The notes under the pieces were generated by a model. That model ran no database searches. It worked only from the letters and a program-made list of their open reading frames with translations, and had not been told where the DNA came from. The position numbers and the translations under genes were made by a program. Positions 42,979 through 55,693 of a DNA stretch of 64,000 bases are shown piece after piece (position 1 is the first letter of the stretch; every line of letters begins with the position of its first letter). The stretch lies in contig MSED01000009.1 of assembly GCA_002099365.1 (NCBI GenBank), positions 496,001-560,000 of the forward strand, given 5' to 3'. The stretch is from Phialophora verrucosa. Lineage: Eukaryota; Ascomycota; Eurotiomycetes; Chaetothyriales; Herpotrichiellaceae.

Positions 42979-45925
42979 ATGGTGTTGATTACTGCTCTGT
43001 TCGGCCTTTTGGCCTCAGGCTTGGCAATCGCTCAGAAGACTTGTCCAGGCTACCGTGCCAGCAATGTCCAGCAGACTTCGAATGGCCTTGTTGCTAATCT
43101 CAATCTTGCAGGACCGGCCTGCAACATCTTTAGCACTGACCTACGGAATCTGACACTCACCGTGGAGTATCAGTCTGGTAAGCTGAGTGCTTGAAAGCGA
43201 CCTTGCTCAGCTGCTGATGAGTGGCCAGCTTCGAGACTCCATGTCATCATTCAGGACTTGAACCAGACTGTTTATCAAGTTCCCGAGTCGGTCTTGCCTC
43301 GACCCACCGCGACCGAAGGCGTCACTGCCGCTGATTCTCAGCTTGTCTTCAATTACACTGAGAATCCTTTCACCTTCTCTGTCTCTCGTCCCGGTGGAGA
43401 AGTGCTCTTCAACACCTCCGGATCCGCTTTGGTGTTTGAGTCGCAATATCTCAGACTTCGGACCTCTCTGCCCAGTCACCCGAACCTATACGGCCTCGGC
43501 GAGCACTCTGACCACTTCAGATTGAATACCTCCAATTACACCAGGACCTTGTGGTCTCGCGATGCCTACGGTATTCCCCAGGGCACCAACTTGTACGGAA
43601 ATCACCCCGTCTACATAGATCACCGAGGAGCGAACGGTACGCACGGCGTTCTCTTCCTGAATTCCAATGGCATGGATATCAAGATTAATGATACTGCTGG
43701 TCAATACCTCGAGTACAACACTCTCGGCGGTGTTCTCGACTTCTACTTCCTTGCAGGACCTTCACCTATCGAGGTGTCTCAGCAAATCTCCGAAGTTGTT
43801 GGAAAGCCTGCCATGATGGCATACTGGACGTTTGGGTACCACCAGTGTAGATACGGATATCAAGATGTCTATCAGGTTGCTGAGGTTGTCCACAATTACA
43901 GTGCTGCCAATATCCCGTTGGAGGTACGCCAGCCTATCACTCGTGAAAGCTCTTACTAACGATGATAGACGATGTGGACCGACATTGACTACATGGTGAG
44001 TAACTACGATCCCTCAGCTGAGTTGCGGCTGAGATGAGATAGGATGCTCGAAAAGTCTTCACACTGGACCCGCAACGCTTCCCCCTAGCCAAGATGCGCG
44101 AACTCGTCGCGTACCTCCATGCCCACCAGCAACACTATATCGTCATGGTCGACCCAGCTGTGGCAGCCCAGAATTACTCGGCCTTCAATAACGGCAATAG
44201 TCCGGATATCTTCATGAAGAGGGCCGACGGTTCCAACTTTGAGGGCGTCGTCTGGCCTGGGCCCACCGTGTTCCCTGACTGGTTCCATCCAGATACCCAA
44301 GGCTACTGGAACGACGAGTTTGCAACCTTCTTCAGTCCGGAGACAGGCGTCGACATTTCCGGGCTCTGGATTGACATGAACGAAGCTGCAAAGTACGGAT
44401 CCCATTGTCATTTCCGGAAACTCTGCTAACGGCCATTAGCTTCTGTAACTACCCGTGCTCCGACCCAGCCGCTTTTGCGAAAGCCCAAGGATTCCCTCCA
44501 AAGCCGCCGCCGGTGAGAGAAGGGCCTGCCGTGGCTTTGCCCGGTTTCCCAGCAGACTTCCAGCCACCGACCAAGCGACAGACCATGGCCACCGGTAACA
44601 AGACAGGCCTTCCAGGACGAAAGCTGATCAGCCCACCTTACACCATCCGGAATGCCGCAGGCAGCCTGTCTAATAAGACCATTGACACGAACCTTGTCCA
44701 CTACAATGGTCTTGTCGAGTACGATACACATAATCTTTACGGCACTATGATGTCTTCCGCTTCCCGCAATGCTTTGCTCAACCGCCGTCCGGGCGAGCGA
44801 CCACTGGTCATCACACGAAGCACATTCCTTGGAGCAGGTGCACATGTCGGCCACTGGACTGGCGACAACCACGCAGATTGGAGTCAGTATGAGATCAGCA
44901 TTTCTGACATGTTGAATTTTGCAAGCATCTTCCAACTGCCGATGGTCGGCTCCGGTATGTTCTCCTTCAACGTATGAACCATACCGTTAACCCACAACCT
45001 TAGATGTCTGTGGTTTCGGGGGGAACACCACTGAAAGACTTTGCGCCCGATGGATGATGCTAGGAGCTTTCCAAACCTTCTACCGGAACCATAATGAGTG
45101 AGTATCCAACATCTCGTTGCCGAGTGGCGCACGCAATTAATGGAAATCTGTAGACTCGGGAACAGGCCGCAAGAAGCCTACCACTGGCCGCTCACCGCGC
45201 AGGCAGCACGAAATGCCATTGACATCCGCTACCGCGCTCTGGACTACCTGTATACGGCTTTCTACGCTCAGAACCAGACGGGCAAGCCCGTCCTGAACCC
45301 TCTGTTCTACATCTACCCAGAGGATTCGAAGACATTTGGTATTGACGCGCAATTCTTCTTCGGCGACTCACTTCTGGTGTCCCCTGTTCTGGCTGAGAAT
45401 AAGACGTCTGTGAGTATTTATCTACCCAACGATACTTTCTACGACTGGAATGCCGGCTTCGCCCCAGTTCAGGGCAATGGCACGCTGGTCAATTTGACGA
45501 ACGTCAACTTCACGACCATCCCGCTACATGTTCGCGGTGGTGCCATCCTCCCTCTCCGTGTCGAAAGCGCCAACACGACTGCACAGCTTCGTACCAAGGG
45601 ATTCAACCTCTTGATCGCCCCAGGACAGGACGGGTCTGCCAATGGCTCCCTTTATCTTGACGATGGCTTCTCTATTGAGCAGGCCAGCACCACGTTTATC
45701 AATTTCACGTATGCCGGTGGAGATTTCTCCATGTCTGGGGACTACAGCTACCCAGCAAACGTCAGCATCGAGAGAATCACTGTGCTGAACGTTGCATCCG
45801 CCCCTCAAGGCATCAACATCCCCGGGGCTCCCCAGTCTAACTTTACCTACAATGGAGCAAGCAAGGCGGTCATAATCAACACGAATATTCCTCTGACGCA
45901 GGATACTAGTTTCCAGTTGCCATGA
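42979..45925 (+). CDS. agdC: Secreted GH31 alpha/beta-glucosidase, AgdC type
   Basis: Seven exons: 42979-43177, 43229-43923, 43969-43995, 44043-44392, 44440-44954, 45004-45097, 45154-45925; introns of 45-56 nt; 883 aa. It starts with a signal peptide (MVLITALFGLLASGLAIA). The sequence follows Aspergillus AgdC closely throughout: CPGYRASNVQ, YQVPESVLPRP, GLGEHSDHFRL, TRTLWSRDAYGIPQ, MWTDIDYMD. The nucleophile is D418 in WIDMNE and the acid/base is D566 in HWTGDNHADW. The C-terminus holds the LHVRGGAILP beta-domain. It removes glucose from the non-reducing ends of malto-oligosaccharides or related glucans in the extracellular space. The third exon is just 27 nt. Many N-glycosylation sequons are present. 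Confidence 0.92.
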
Positions 45926-47234
45926 TATTCAGATTGGGTTGTATACGAACGAAAGCAGGAATTCAGAATGCCAGCGAAAAGCTAGGGCAAGAAGCAGCGA
46001 GGCCGTATGTGAGCATCTTGGTAATAGTGACTACTAGTTCGCAATTCTAATACGCCTTCGACGTGCAATGGCCTGTACTAATGACAAACTGGATCGATCC
46101 TGGGCTACGCATCTGCGAGCCTCGGGACGGGCCTGCCGTACGATGGAAGAAGCGGTGAAGGAGGATGCATGTCTGAGCCTCCCTCCCTTGACTTCCGTGT
46201 AGGGTCTGGTGAGGATATCTGGTAGCAACCTTGTTTGAACAACAAGACTGATATCTGGCGCCATATCCTGCCTCTTTGTACGGTTTCCTGAATCTGAGAG
46301 GTGAGGCTGCGTCGGCCAGAAGGCCTTTTGAGTCCCCACGAAGCTTGAGGGCTGACAGCCCCACACGTTCTGCCGTGAGCGTCCGAGATTTCCTGCTCAT
46401 ACCCACCCCTTGCGGGATCGTTTATCTGGTCTGTACGGTTTCAAGGTACTCGTACTTACTCGAGGTCCATCGCAGTCCCGCGCTATGCTGCGGCCACCGT
46501 AGACTGGGCTGGCACGCGTGCCCCTCGCAGGGCAGCCAGGAGGGGCACCCGCGAGATTGAGGCGTCAGATATGGCGTAAACGCAGGCCAAACGGTGGGTA
46601 GATTTGGTCGTCGTCTGCGAGCAGGCAGCGGTGGTACGCGGAGTACCTCGCACCCGTGGGTGACATTTTGGAAAGCGAATCGACCGTGCTGTGGACACGC
46701 TTGGAGAAGCGACAGGTGAGAAAAGCTACAAAGACACGCATGGCGGCGGGGTAAACAGGCTGGACCTGCAATCATGTGTTCTTCCTGGAGGAGCCTCTTT
46801 CGCGCCGTTTCATTTGTTCTCGAGCTCGAGGCCAGTTCCGTGTCGTTTTCTTCCTCACTAATGCACGGTGGGATCGTTCGCTCTCGTTAGCCATGCTGCC
46901 AGCTCATCCAGTCCCGCTGCACATGCCTGCGAACCAGCGCGATTGACCATCTGCCACGCTGGGTCGGCTGCGGCTGCACATCTGAATTGCCGCAATCAGG
47001 ATCAGGACTCATCTCGTCACCCTCTGTCTCTCAGGTCAACCATCTGGATCATCGAGTCTGGACGCAGCCTCATTTCTTCAAGCATGCTCATTCGATTTCC
47101 CATCGTCTTCTCCCTTGGACCGCTAGCCTGTGTTGCGACCGAGGTCCATCACATCCCGGAAGCCTGCCGCTAACGGCCTCTCCCCGTGACCCGTGCGTCG
47201 AGTCAAGCCTGCCCACCTCGATCCGATTATCGCC
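45926..47234. other. Intergenic, agdC 3' flank and rfeG-like promoter
   Basis: 1.3 kb without a supported gene. It includes a perfect 9-bp hairpin (GTGCCCCTC at 46518-46526 with GAGGGGCAC at 46540-46548; loop 13 nt) and a TACTCGTA 8-mer at 46447-46454. Confidence 0.45.
46518..46548. repeat. Inverted repeat, 9-bp perfect stem
   Basis: GTGCCCCTC and its exact complement separated by 13 nt. Too far (about 0.6 kb) from agdC to be its polyadenylation signal; the role is unknown. Confidence 0.6.
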
Positions 47235-48315
47235 ATGCCGAAACAGTCATCAAAATCAGGAAAGAGACAGAAGCGAGACGTAGACGATGATTCGGACGAC
47301 AGCGCCGACGACGACATTCAGCCCATACACTTCTTCGTTCCGGGCGAAAACATCAATGCCGCGGTCCTGGTGGAATACATTAACCGTTATGTGGATCGGA
47401 CCGCAAAGATTACATCGGCCCAGCATCCAACAGTACGAGAGACGGCCTGCGCCATATTGAATTGGTCCCGGCTGACTACTTTCAGGACAAAAACCGGACA
47501 GGTTTCAATGTGTCCGCAAAGAGATCCCTCAATGCCGTAAGACCCTCCATCAATCGACCCCCGCTTTCGCTGAACATCTCGTGTCTAGGTTAGCATCCGC
47601 GATCTCATAAACGATTCTAAAGACTGGGATTTGGAAACACAAAGCCGTGAGCACACTCTCGGGGGCGACATGGTGATTGGAGTTGACGTCGGCCACAGGA
47701 GAGTACCGAAGAAATCCGTACGACTACCGAGAGTCAGATACCGCCAAACGTCGAGCCAAAAAGGGCCCCTCGGAAGGCGGCACAAACCGTCCTCAGCAAC
47801 CACGAGGAAAGCGAGAAACCACGGCCGAACCGCAAGATGCTGGGCGACAAGAGAGGCCGCCCATCGTGACGAGCACGAGTAGTGGCGCTTCGCAACCCCA
47901 TTACCAGGCCCAATATTCCCAATATTCCTCACAGTCCCAGCCCCATAATGTCCAGGCAAGCTCGTATGGGTACTCCCAACCCATGAGCCCGGGCCAGGGG
48001 CCCACCAATATCAATATCACCATGAATGCGGCAGCATTTGCGCCTGGCAGAGCCGGACAGCCAGGGCAATACCCCGCAACGACTTACAGCGCTTCTGGGT
48101 ATGCGCACCCAACACATCAAGAATCCGAGCCTCCACCAGCTTATCAGCCTCCCATAACAAGCCGCGGAGGAGGCTCAGGCCCGCAACCACCGGCGCAGCC
48201 CGGCCCCGACACGTTCGACGCCGACAAGCCACCGATAAGTCGATCACAGAGTTCCCAGCAACAGGAGCGTCGAGGTTCAACCTATGACCAGTCGGGCCGA
48301 AGATCTGCTCGTTAA
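47235..48315 (+). CDS. RfeG-like conserved fungal regulatory protein
   Basis: Four exons: 47235-47432, 47486-47536, 47589-47646, 47699-48315; introns of 52-53 nt; 307 aa. The N-terminal half contains a small folded region (PIHFFVPGENINAAVLVEYI, then TGFNVSAKRSLNAVSIRDL and SKDWDLETQSREYRRNPY). It resembles fungal proteins labelled transcription factor RfeG, which have an IPGE-type motif followed by Tyr/Arg-rich sequence. A basic AKRRAKKG cluster suggests nuclear localisation. The C-terminal 200 residues are Gln/Ser/Pro/Tyr-rich and disordered, ending RRSAR. The third donor (GTGAGC at 47647) is decided by continuity of SREYRRNPYDYRES. The family is poorly characterised; DNA binding is not shown by the sequence. 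Confidence 0.65.
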
Positions 48316-49916
48316 TTCCTGGTTCGCAGGAACCAAGGGACTCGCTCATTTGGAGAATTGGGGTCTGAGTTGCCGGACACGAAGACCGACCCTGGGAATG
48401 AATGCTATTGCCTTGATGAGGACGGCGTTCGCAAGTATGCACATGACCACGCGCGAGGCCGACGATATGCAGCCCACACCGTGCCGCTGGGAGAGGTGCC
48501 GTTGAGAGTGGACGAATCCACCGTCCCTTATGTTCTTGTTAGCTAGCGCTGGCTGACAATTTCTTGCCCGTCCAATCTCTGGCAGTCTTGTCCTGGACAT
48601 TTTGTCACCGGTATGTGCCAGCCCCGATCGGCGTGCTGGTACAATGGATTCTAGGCATTTCCCCGCAGGTCGAAGTTGGCGTGGTCATTTCAGCCACCTG
48701 GTTGACCGCTTTCGTTGCATGTGGCGCCCTTTAGATTGCGGTTCGACCCCTTTGGATGATCAACACAGCGTCTATTTAGATGCACGCGCTTGGGAGGCTT
48801 TGTCTGGAGATTTCGTGCACATGGGCATCATGTGCCTGCAGCTGTTTTGGGAAATTTGCATCGAGCGAGGTGGTTGAACAGCATGTTTATGCGGTCATCG
48901 ACGGGTCAATTGATGGTACGAGTAGTTAGATGACGGGGAGGCACAGACGCCGGCACCAGGAATATCGTCTGGGGGCGCGCCACCGACACCCCTTGCTGCA
49001 GCTATGGCATCATCTCACATCCTGCCCTGCTCCCCTGCCTGGCCTTGCATATCAACTGTATATAGATACGCAGTAATCCCTATTGCCAATGGGTGCTCGA
49101 TCGCGGCGCTCAGAGGTAGATGGACGTGGAAGAAGGACGTTGTCACTAGACGTGCGTGCGAGATTAAGTCTTGTCCAGCTCGGAGCGACTGCTTCCCTAG
49201 CCGCGCACCGATTCGAAGGGGGGCTCGTGTCGGGCTTCGGTGCGGCCCCGATTGACAGTCCATCCAGGCGGTGGTCAAGAGAAAACAGGACAGGCCTTGT
49301 GAATGGCTCGAGCCTGACGTCGGGCGTGCCCCGATCAGACTGTGACGAGTGACGCACCTCAAGTATTTAAGAGATCAAGTCGTCCCCTCGTCTCACAAGC
49401 AGCCCTGATTCATGACGATCCCACCTCGTCGCGGGTGGGAACGACTGCGTTACTGCCGTTGAGGGGCAATGGGTTCCAGGGTTTCAGAGTTTGTTTGCCC
49501 GCAATCTTACTCTGTCGGCTACGTGTCAAGCTAGAACCACGCCGCTCCCACCGGATGCCCCCCTGATTGGGCCCCAGAAGGACTTTGCATATGCGCCGGG
49601 CACGGAAAACTGGGACCGTAACGTTGGGATGCATGTCTCATCGAGTTCCACGACAGACGAAGACGAGCCAGCCTGCCCACGGGCCACCAGAGTTACCCCT
49701 CCTCGACTTTCCTTCGTGAGAGGCCGCTCTCGCAAGGCCACACACCCCGTCCTATCGACCCTCAAAGCGCGCGTCCAGGGCGAAGCTTGAAAGCGTTGAG
49801 AGCTTTCTGCCTTTTTTTGCTTTCCGCTTTCTTCGCTGAGCTAGCTTCGGCATTCTAATTCTAACCTCGTTTCAGGCAGTGATGAGCACTGGTCACCGCA
49901 CGACAACACCGGGTCA
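48316..49916. other. Intergenic, Clr5-TPR gene upstream
   Basis: 1.6 kb. Its last part contains an acceptor-like TTCTAAC...TTTCAG at 49853-49875, after which the Clr5-gene frame is open, so a 5' exon may lie in this region; I could not pick it. Otherwise no coding signal. Confidence 0.4.
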
Positions 49917-52731
49917 ATGGCCTCGAGCCTGGGTAGCTATCCCCATGGATGGACCGTCAACACCAACAACGTTACTCAAGCTCCAGCTCCCACAACGGCA
50001 TCAGCACCAGCATCAGTCCAAGCGCCGCCGCCGTCGCTCGCTCCTTCGCAGCTCGAGGCGCGAGAGGGCCCCGCTCCCGCTCAATGGCAGGCGGTGAAGG
50101 ACGAAATCCGCGTTCTGTACGAAAAGAACCCCTTGCGAGATGTCCGCAAGATTATGGAGAGAAAGTACGGCTTTAAAGCGACGTGAGTGTACCTTTGTCG
50201 GCCCTGCCTGCCTGCATGCCGGTCTGTCAGTCTGTCTGCAAACTGCCGCCGCCGCAAGAAAAGACCCCCCTCCTCCCAGCCCAGCCATTTCAATTAGTTC
50301 GCCCGCCCGGCTTATCACCTCCCCCAATTTAATTGGCATGATGCTGATTTGAACCCCCTTGTCCTCGCCTGTCGATAGTGAGCGTATGTATAAAGCCCGA
50401 CTCTCGCAGTGGGGAATCAGCAAAAACTACTCCGACAAGGACTATCAGATATGCTCGGTGCTCAACCACTACCGCCAGAAGAGCGGTAAGCGGTCGACGG
50501 CCTTCATGATCCATGGCCACAAACGCTCCCTCAAAGACCTTCACAAATACGTCAAGGGCCGGAAGATGACCGAAGAGGATTTCCTCGCATCGGCGCTCGC
50601 CAATGTCGACTGTAAAAGCGGAGACCAGCAACAGCAGCCGGAGCAGTACGCCCATGTTCGAGCGTACACTCCTGAGCCTGAGCCTGCCGAGGGAGAAGAC
50701 GCGACGCCATCCTCGTCATCGGCGCCAGCGAGGGTCCGACCGGCAGACCTTGTCGCCAACCTCCATCTCGGTCTCAATGCAAACATCAACGCCGCATTCT
50801 CGCCGACTGCGGCTGCAACGGCGCGTGACTCGGTGGCCTCCGGAGCAACCTCGAGTTCCACCGCCCCCACCTCGACCTCCATGTCCGCGTTCAGATCCAC
50901 CACCAGTCACCACGATTCGCCCACCACCTCGCAGCAGAAGCACCGATCACCCCGCGCCAAAGCCTCGCCGTCCATTCCCCTAACGCTTGCCACGCAAGTG
51001 ACACCATCGGCCCAGCACCAGCACCACCAGCGGCACAAGCACCACCAGCGACAAGGTAGTCGATTCCCGCCAAAAGAAAGCACCGGCACGTGGCCGCCAC
51101 CGTCGAATTCCCCCATCTCGTCACGCAGCGGGTTCTTCGTGTCTTCACCGCAAGGCACGCCCTCATCCTACACCTTCTCCACGACCAATGAACCGCCTCC
51201 CGCATTCGAGGATCAGGTCCGCCATGCTGGCAGCTTCTACGACTCCTCCAGTCCGACGATGCCCTGCCAGCGGCTCGGCCGCGACGTCGAGTTCATGGCG
51301 CTGCAGGTCATCGACGCGCCGCCGCTGCGATCGCTGTGCGGCCACGACGATATCCGCGCCTGGTCCCTCATGATGACGGACAGCAGCAGCACCACGAGCA
51401 GCGGCGGTGGCGGTGGTGGCGGCTCCTCCCCCGACGGCGACGGCATGGACTACGAGCAGATCTGCCCGACGTGCCACGAGTCGACGCGCGAACACTTCAT
51501 CAGCCTGCCCAACCTGGAGTTGGCGCCTGTGCCGGCACGTAACATCCTCAATGCGACGCACGACCTCGGCCAACCTCAGCCCGCCATGTCCCTGCCCGCC
51601 AGCTCGCGCGGCCACGACCACTCGTGGCGGTGGGTGGCCCGGTGCTTCGCCGCGTGCATCTACCTCCGTCGGGGGAACCATACGTTATCGCGGCACAGCC
51701 TGGCGGACGCGGACGCCGAGTTCGAACGCATGCTCTCCCCGCGCCAGGACCCCAAGGTCCTCCTGGCCCTCAACCAGACGGTGCAGATCCTCCAGATGCA
51801 CGACCAGGGCGACCTGACCAAGACGATCATGACCAGCGCGTACTACGTCGCGCTGCGGACCCTGGGGCCCGACGACCCGCTCACCACCATGGTGCGCTGG
51901 ATGGTCTACGTGGCGGACGGACAGATGCGGGACCGCGACATCACGAGCGCGACGCTGCGCGCGCTGCACGAGCGCTTCGTCCACCGCCACGGTGCCGAGG
52001 ACCCCCGCGCCATCGCCTCGCTGTACTGCTACGGGTTCATGCTGAACGTGGAGGCGCAGCCCCAGCACGCCGAGCACGTGTTGCGCGAGGTCTACGACGT
52101 GTCGGCCCGGATCCTGGGCCCGCGCCATCTCCAGTCCATCTCGGCGCTCACGAACCTGCACCGCTCCCTGCACCGGCAGGACCGGCTGGACGAGGCCGTC
52201 GCCGTGCTGTCCCGCGCGATCCACGACTCCAGAGACACGCTGGGCGAGAACCACCCCCGGCGGCTGGAGAGCATCCGCCTCCTCGCCCTGCTGTACAAGC
52301 AGCAGGGCCGCCTCGACCTGACCGAGCAGCTATACTGGCAGGTCCTGGAGGGGCGGGTCAAAATGCTCGGCAAGAACCACGCCTACACGCAGGGCATGAA
52401 AGTGGACCTGGAGGCCCTGTTGAAGGAAATGGGCAAATGGACCGTGAGGAAGAGGGTCCAGCGGCGGAGAAGTAGGAGCAGGAGTAGAAGTACGAACAGG
52501 GATAGGGATAGGAAGCGGAACAGTGGTCCGGCCACCACGACCAATGCTGCCCAGGGCTACTCTGGGAGTAGAGATGCGGAACTCGTCGACGACGTCGAGA
52601 TCGAGGTCGAGAGTGAGGCCCAATTCCGCATCCAGGATATCTTCGAGTGGGATCCCCACGAACAGTGGGACGAGTCACGCAGTGATGGCGGCGACAGCGA
52701 TGGCACAGGAAGTCAGCACGAAGCATTCTAG
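49917..52731 (+). CDS. Clr5-domain protein with TPR repeats
   Basis: Exons 49917-50182 and 50379-52731, with a 196-nt intron (GTGAGT donor, TAG acceptor); 872 aa from this start. The frame is open upstream to 49876, right after an acceptor-like site, so the real N-terminus may come from an earlier exon. Residues about 57-115 are a Clr5 domain (WQAVKDEIRVLYEKNPLRDV, KYGFKAT joined to ERMYKARLSQWGISKN), a predicted DNA-binding module found in fungal regulators. Residues 130-400 are Ser/Pro/His/Gln-rich and disordered. Residues 529-776 are helical with kinesin-light-chain-like TPRs (ILGPRHLQSISALTNLHRSL, LGENHPRRLESIRLLALLY). The C-terminus is Arg/Ser-rich then acidic. The TPR half has extremely GC-rich third positions compared with its neighbours. 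Confidence 0.8.
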
Positions 52732-54044
52732 CTCTCTGGCAGCAGCGTCTACTACGCGCACGGGGAGGACTGGTGCGAGGACGAGTGCTTCACCCGCGGG
52801 ACGATTTTCATTCTCATTGATTCGCGACAGTAAGAAAGATCAGAATTGAGTCTGAAATGTGGTGGGATTTTGTGGAACGGGCGGGAGCGCGCCTCTATTC
52901 ACAGAACAAAACAAAACAGAACAGAAAGAAAGAAAGTGTGGATGATGTGTGTGTGAGATGCAGGGCGGTGCTTTGCTGGTGTGGTGGTCTGAACTTCAAG
53001 CCGACGATACTACGAGGTACATTTCTCGTATCCTTGTGTCCTTCTAACTCGTTATACTTGTCGTGTAACGTATCGTATCATATCATATCGTATGTGACCT
53101 TCTATCTCTGCACGTGCCTTGTCATATCACCACAACAAATCCTATCGTATGCAATGCTGTCCAGTCAAGACATATGCTGTGGTCTGCAATACATCCACTC
53201 GGCTCGACTCACTCCATCCGCTGCTCCAGGCTAACTTCGAGAGCCAGAGCGTTAGTCAAAGTCGATTACTCGTTACGAGTAGGAGCAGTTGATGGTCAAC
53301 ATGTCCTCCGGGCACGTATCACGGCAGCAAATGCAGAGGAGATTTCTACCCGCTGTTCTTCTGTCCCGTACTGGTAAGTATCAAGCCCATCCTCTCAACA
53401 AAGTCCTCGAACGAACAAAATTGCCATGCCGGATTCCGAAGTGGAAAGAACCATGCATGGCGTTGCATTGCATTGCATAACACGATGCAGTGTGCAGTCC
53501 GCCCTGTCCCCTGCGTGCCCTGCGTGCTCGGCGACGGGTTGGAAGGGGAGAACGGATCGGCTTGTCGATCACCATCGCCCATCCACCATTAACCGAAGGG
53601 GTTCTTTATCCGGAAGATACAAATACAAATACATTCAAAGGGCTGCTAGCGGTGGAGGATCATTACTTTCTTCTGCTCGTCCTGTCCGATTGATTTGCTG
53701 CCTTGCTGCCCTGCCGCCTGCTGGTTTGCTAGAGTGACACCATCAGTACATTGCAGGGGATGGCTTTGGTGAAGGAATCGTGTGACAGTGAAGGAAGGCC
53801 GCATGATGGGAAGCGGAAGTACGTACGTACTCCGTACGCTCTCACAAAACGGGGGGGATCAGACGCTGTTGGACAGATGACGGTTCGTTCTTTTGCGGGA
53901 AATAAACCTCGAGGCCGTGTCATGCGGAGGATGTTGCATATGCATCCCACGGTCTTGTTCTGTGCTATGGACTTTCTGCGTCGAGTGAGGAAGCCAGGTC
54001 TGTTAGGGCATTGCTTCACTGAAGGCGAGACGCCTTGCTCGAGC
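52732..54044. other. Intergenic with simple repeats
   Basis: 1.3 kb of low-complexity sequence: an A/AAAC/AAAG run at 52904-52937, TATCR pentanucleotides at 53069-53094 and a TACGTACGTACTCCGTACG palindromic stretch near 53820. ORFs here are not supported. Confidence 0.45.
53069..53094. repeat. TATCG/TATCA pentanucleotide repeat
   Basis: Five successive TATCR/TATG units between two genes. Confidence 0.75.
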
Positions 54045-55012
54045 TTATTGGTTGTCAAACGGCAGACCGCCCTGCATCCTTACCGCGCCGTAAATGCCGG
54101 CGATATCGCCCTTCTCGCCCTTTTGTTCCTTCACAGTCTTCAAGTACGAATCGGCCAACTCAACCTGCCTCATCCGACAGCCACTCTTTTCGGCCAAGTT
54201 CATTGCGTGTCTGGCATCCTTTCGTGCCAGGTCAACGGCAAACAGAGGTTCCGCGCGAGTATAGTAGTCCCCAGTCTTTAATCTGGTTGAATAAGCTGTA
54301 TATGGACCCGGGAACATGACTTCAATGAATTTGTGCAGTTCTTCAACGCCCAGGCCAGACTTCTCTGCCACGACGTGGCCCTCTGAGAGCGCCGTGACCA
54401 TGCCCGCAATAAATGTGTTGCCGATCACCTTGAGCAAGGTGGCCTTGCTGGCTTCTTGACCGGAGAAGTCGATGTTCGCCCGACCTATCACGCCTTTGGT
54501 GTATGGTATCACTTTCTGCACTGCTTCTGCTTTGCCCGCGAGGACGCAGACCAGCTGGCCTGCATCCGCCATTGCTGGCGCGCCGAATACAGGGCATGCG
54601 ACAAAGTCGCCGCCTTTTTCTTCAACCAGTTTGGCTTCTTTTGCGGTTGTGTCTGGATGGACGGTGCTGCAGTCCACGATGATCTTTCCTTTGACGTCCA
54701 CCTTGAGGATCTCTTCGAGTGTCTCGAGCACCGATGGGTCTTCGCCTAGGCAGTAGAAGATAATGTCTGCTTTGGAGGCGGCTTCTTGGATGGAGGAGGC
54801 GACTGTCGAGTTGCCGACTTTGGCTGAGAAGTCGTGGGCTTTCTGAATGGTGCGGTTGTAGAGGATCAGAGGCTTGTCAAGGTTGCCCTTTTCCACGATG
54901 TTCTTGGACATGCCCTTGAGCAGATGATTAGACCAATTCGACTTTGCATTGGGTGCGAGGTACTCACCCTGCCCATGTTCCCTAAACCCAGCCATGCCAA
55001 TTGAGGTGCCAT
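54045..55012 (-). CDS. Beta-hydroxyacid dehydrogenase (3-hydroxyisobutyrate dehydrogenase family)
   Basis: Two exons: 55012-54968 and 54914-54045, with a 53-nt intron; 304 aa. Exon 1 supplies the NAD(P)-binding GLGNMG of the Rossmann fold (residues 9-14). The substrate signature DCSTVHPDTT, the loop PVFGAPAMADAGQL, and the catalytic lysine in TLLKVIGNTFIAG all fit the family. In fungi, members reduce or oxidise 3-hydroxy acids, for example in valine breakdown, or reduce glyoxylate/succinic semialdehyde. No mitochondrial leader is visible, so it is probably cytosolic. It lies next to ARG2 in divergent orientation, but no functional link is obvious. Confidence 0.88.
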
Positions 55013-55584
55013 CTTTGCAGGATCCGCAAGGTACAAATTGAGAGTGAAGTGTGGTCAGGGTAAGAGAAGCGTAGGTTGCCAGTAGACTTCTGTCAGTGCT
55101 CCTCTGTTAACTTACTGAGGCCTTGCGAGCATTTATATTCTAATAGTCATTGAAGTTGATCGTACAAGAAGCCAGTCTCATCCGTTTCTCCCCGTGTCCC
55201 ATCATGACGTTAATCGTCGTACTTTCGACATTGCGGGGAGATTCCGAAAGCTGACAAAATTTCATATCAACACATACGATGTACTCGTACCTTGTCCTCT
55301 CGTACACGAGGCTGGACTCCCACCAGTCCCGGGAAAACACGGGTCGTTTGCTATATGTTGCACGTCGTCAGCAATTTGCAATGATGACCGCGGTCGATGC
55401 GTCCTGAAAAGAGCGACGCGAGACTGGGCTTCGACACGACCGAGTACGACCGAGAAAGTTTATCACCGAGTAAAGTCAGAATTGGAGAAGCACAGAACGT
55501 GCCCCTCCCGACACCGGGCTAGGCACGCCTGAGGTTTCTCATGCCCCTGCCAAGGGTAATGATAGTGCCGGCTGTAAGCGCCAA

Positions 55585-55590
55585 TGACTC
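55585..55590 (+). promoter_or_regulatory. TGACTC Gcn4/CPC1-type element
   Basis: TGACTC about 200 bp upstream of the ARG2 ATG. Matches the core of the cross-pathway-control site used by arginine genes. Confidence 0.4.
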
Positions 55591-55693
55591 CCCAAGGTTT
55601 GCGGGCGGTGAAGCTGCGTCGGTGAGGTGCAGTTGCTCCTCGCTTGGATGCATGTGCGTCACAAAATTTTTCTGCAGGTCGATGAAGGCTGCT

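Noticed and set aside
51624..52475. A 283-aa plus-strand ORF and a 189-aa minus-strand ORF (51685-52254) inside the Clr5-TPR gene
   Set aside because: Both are shadows created by extreme GC3. They have Arg/Pro/Ala-rich composition and no domain, while the main frame has TPR repeats.
53751..54281. A 176-aa plus-strand ORF overlapping the hydroxyacid dehydrogenase 3' end
   Set aside because: No domain; partly antisense to a well-supported gene, partly intergenic.
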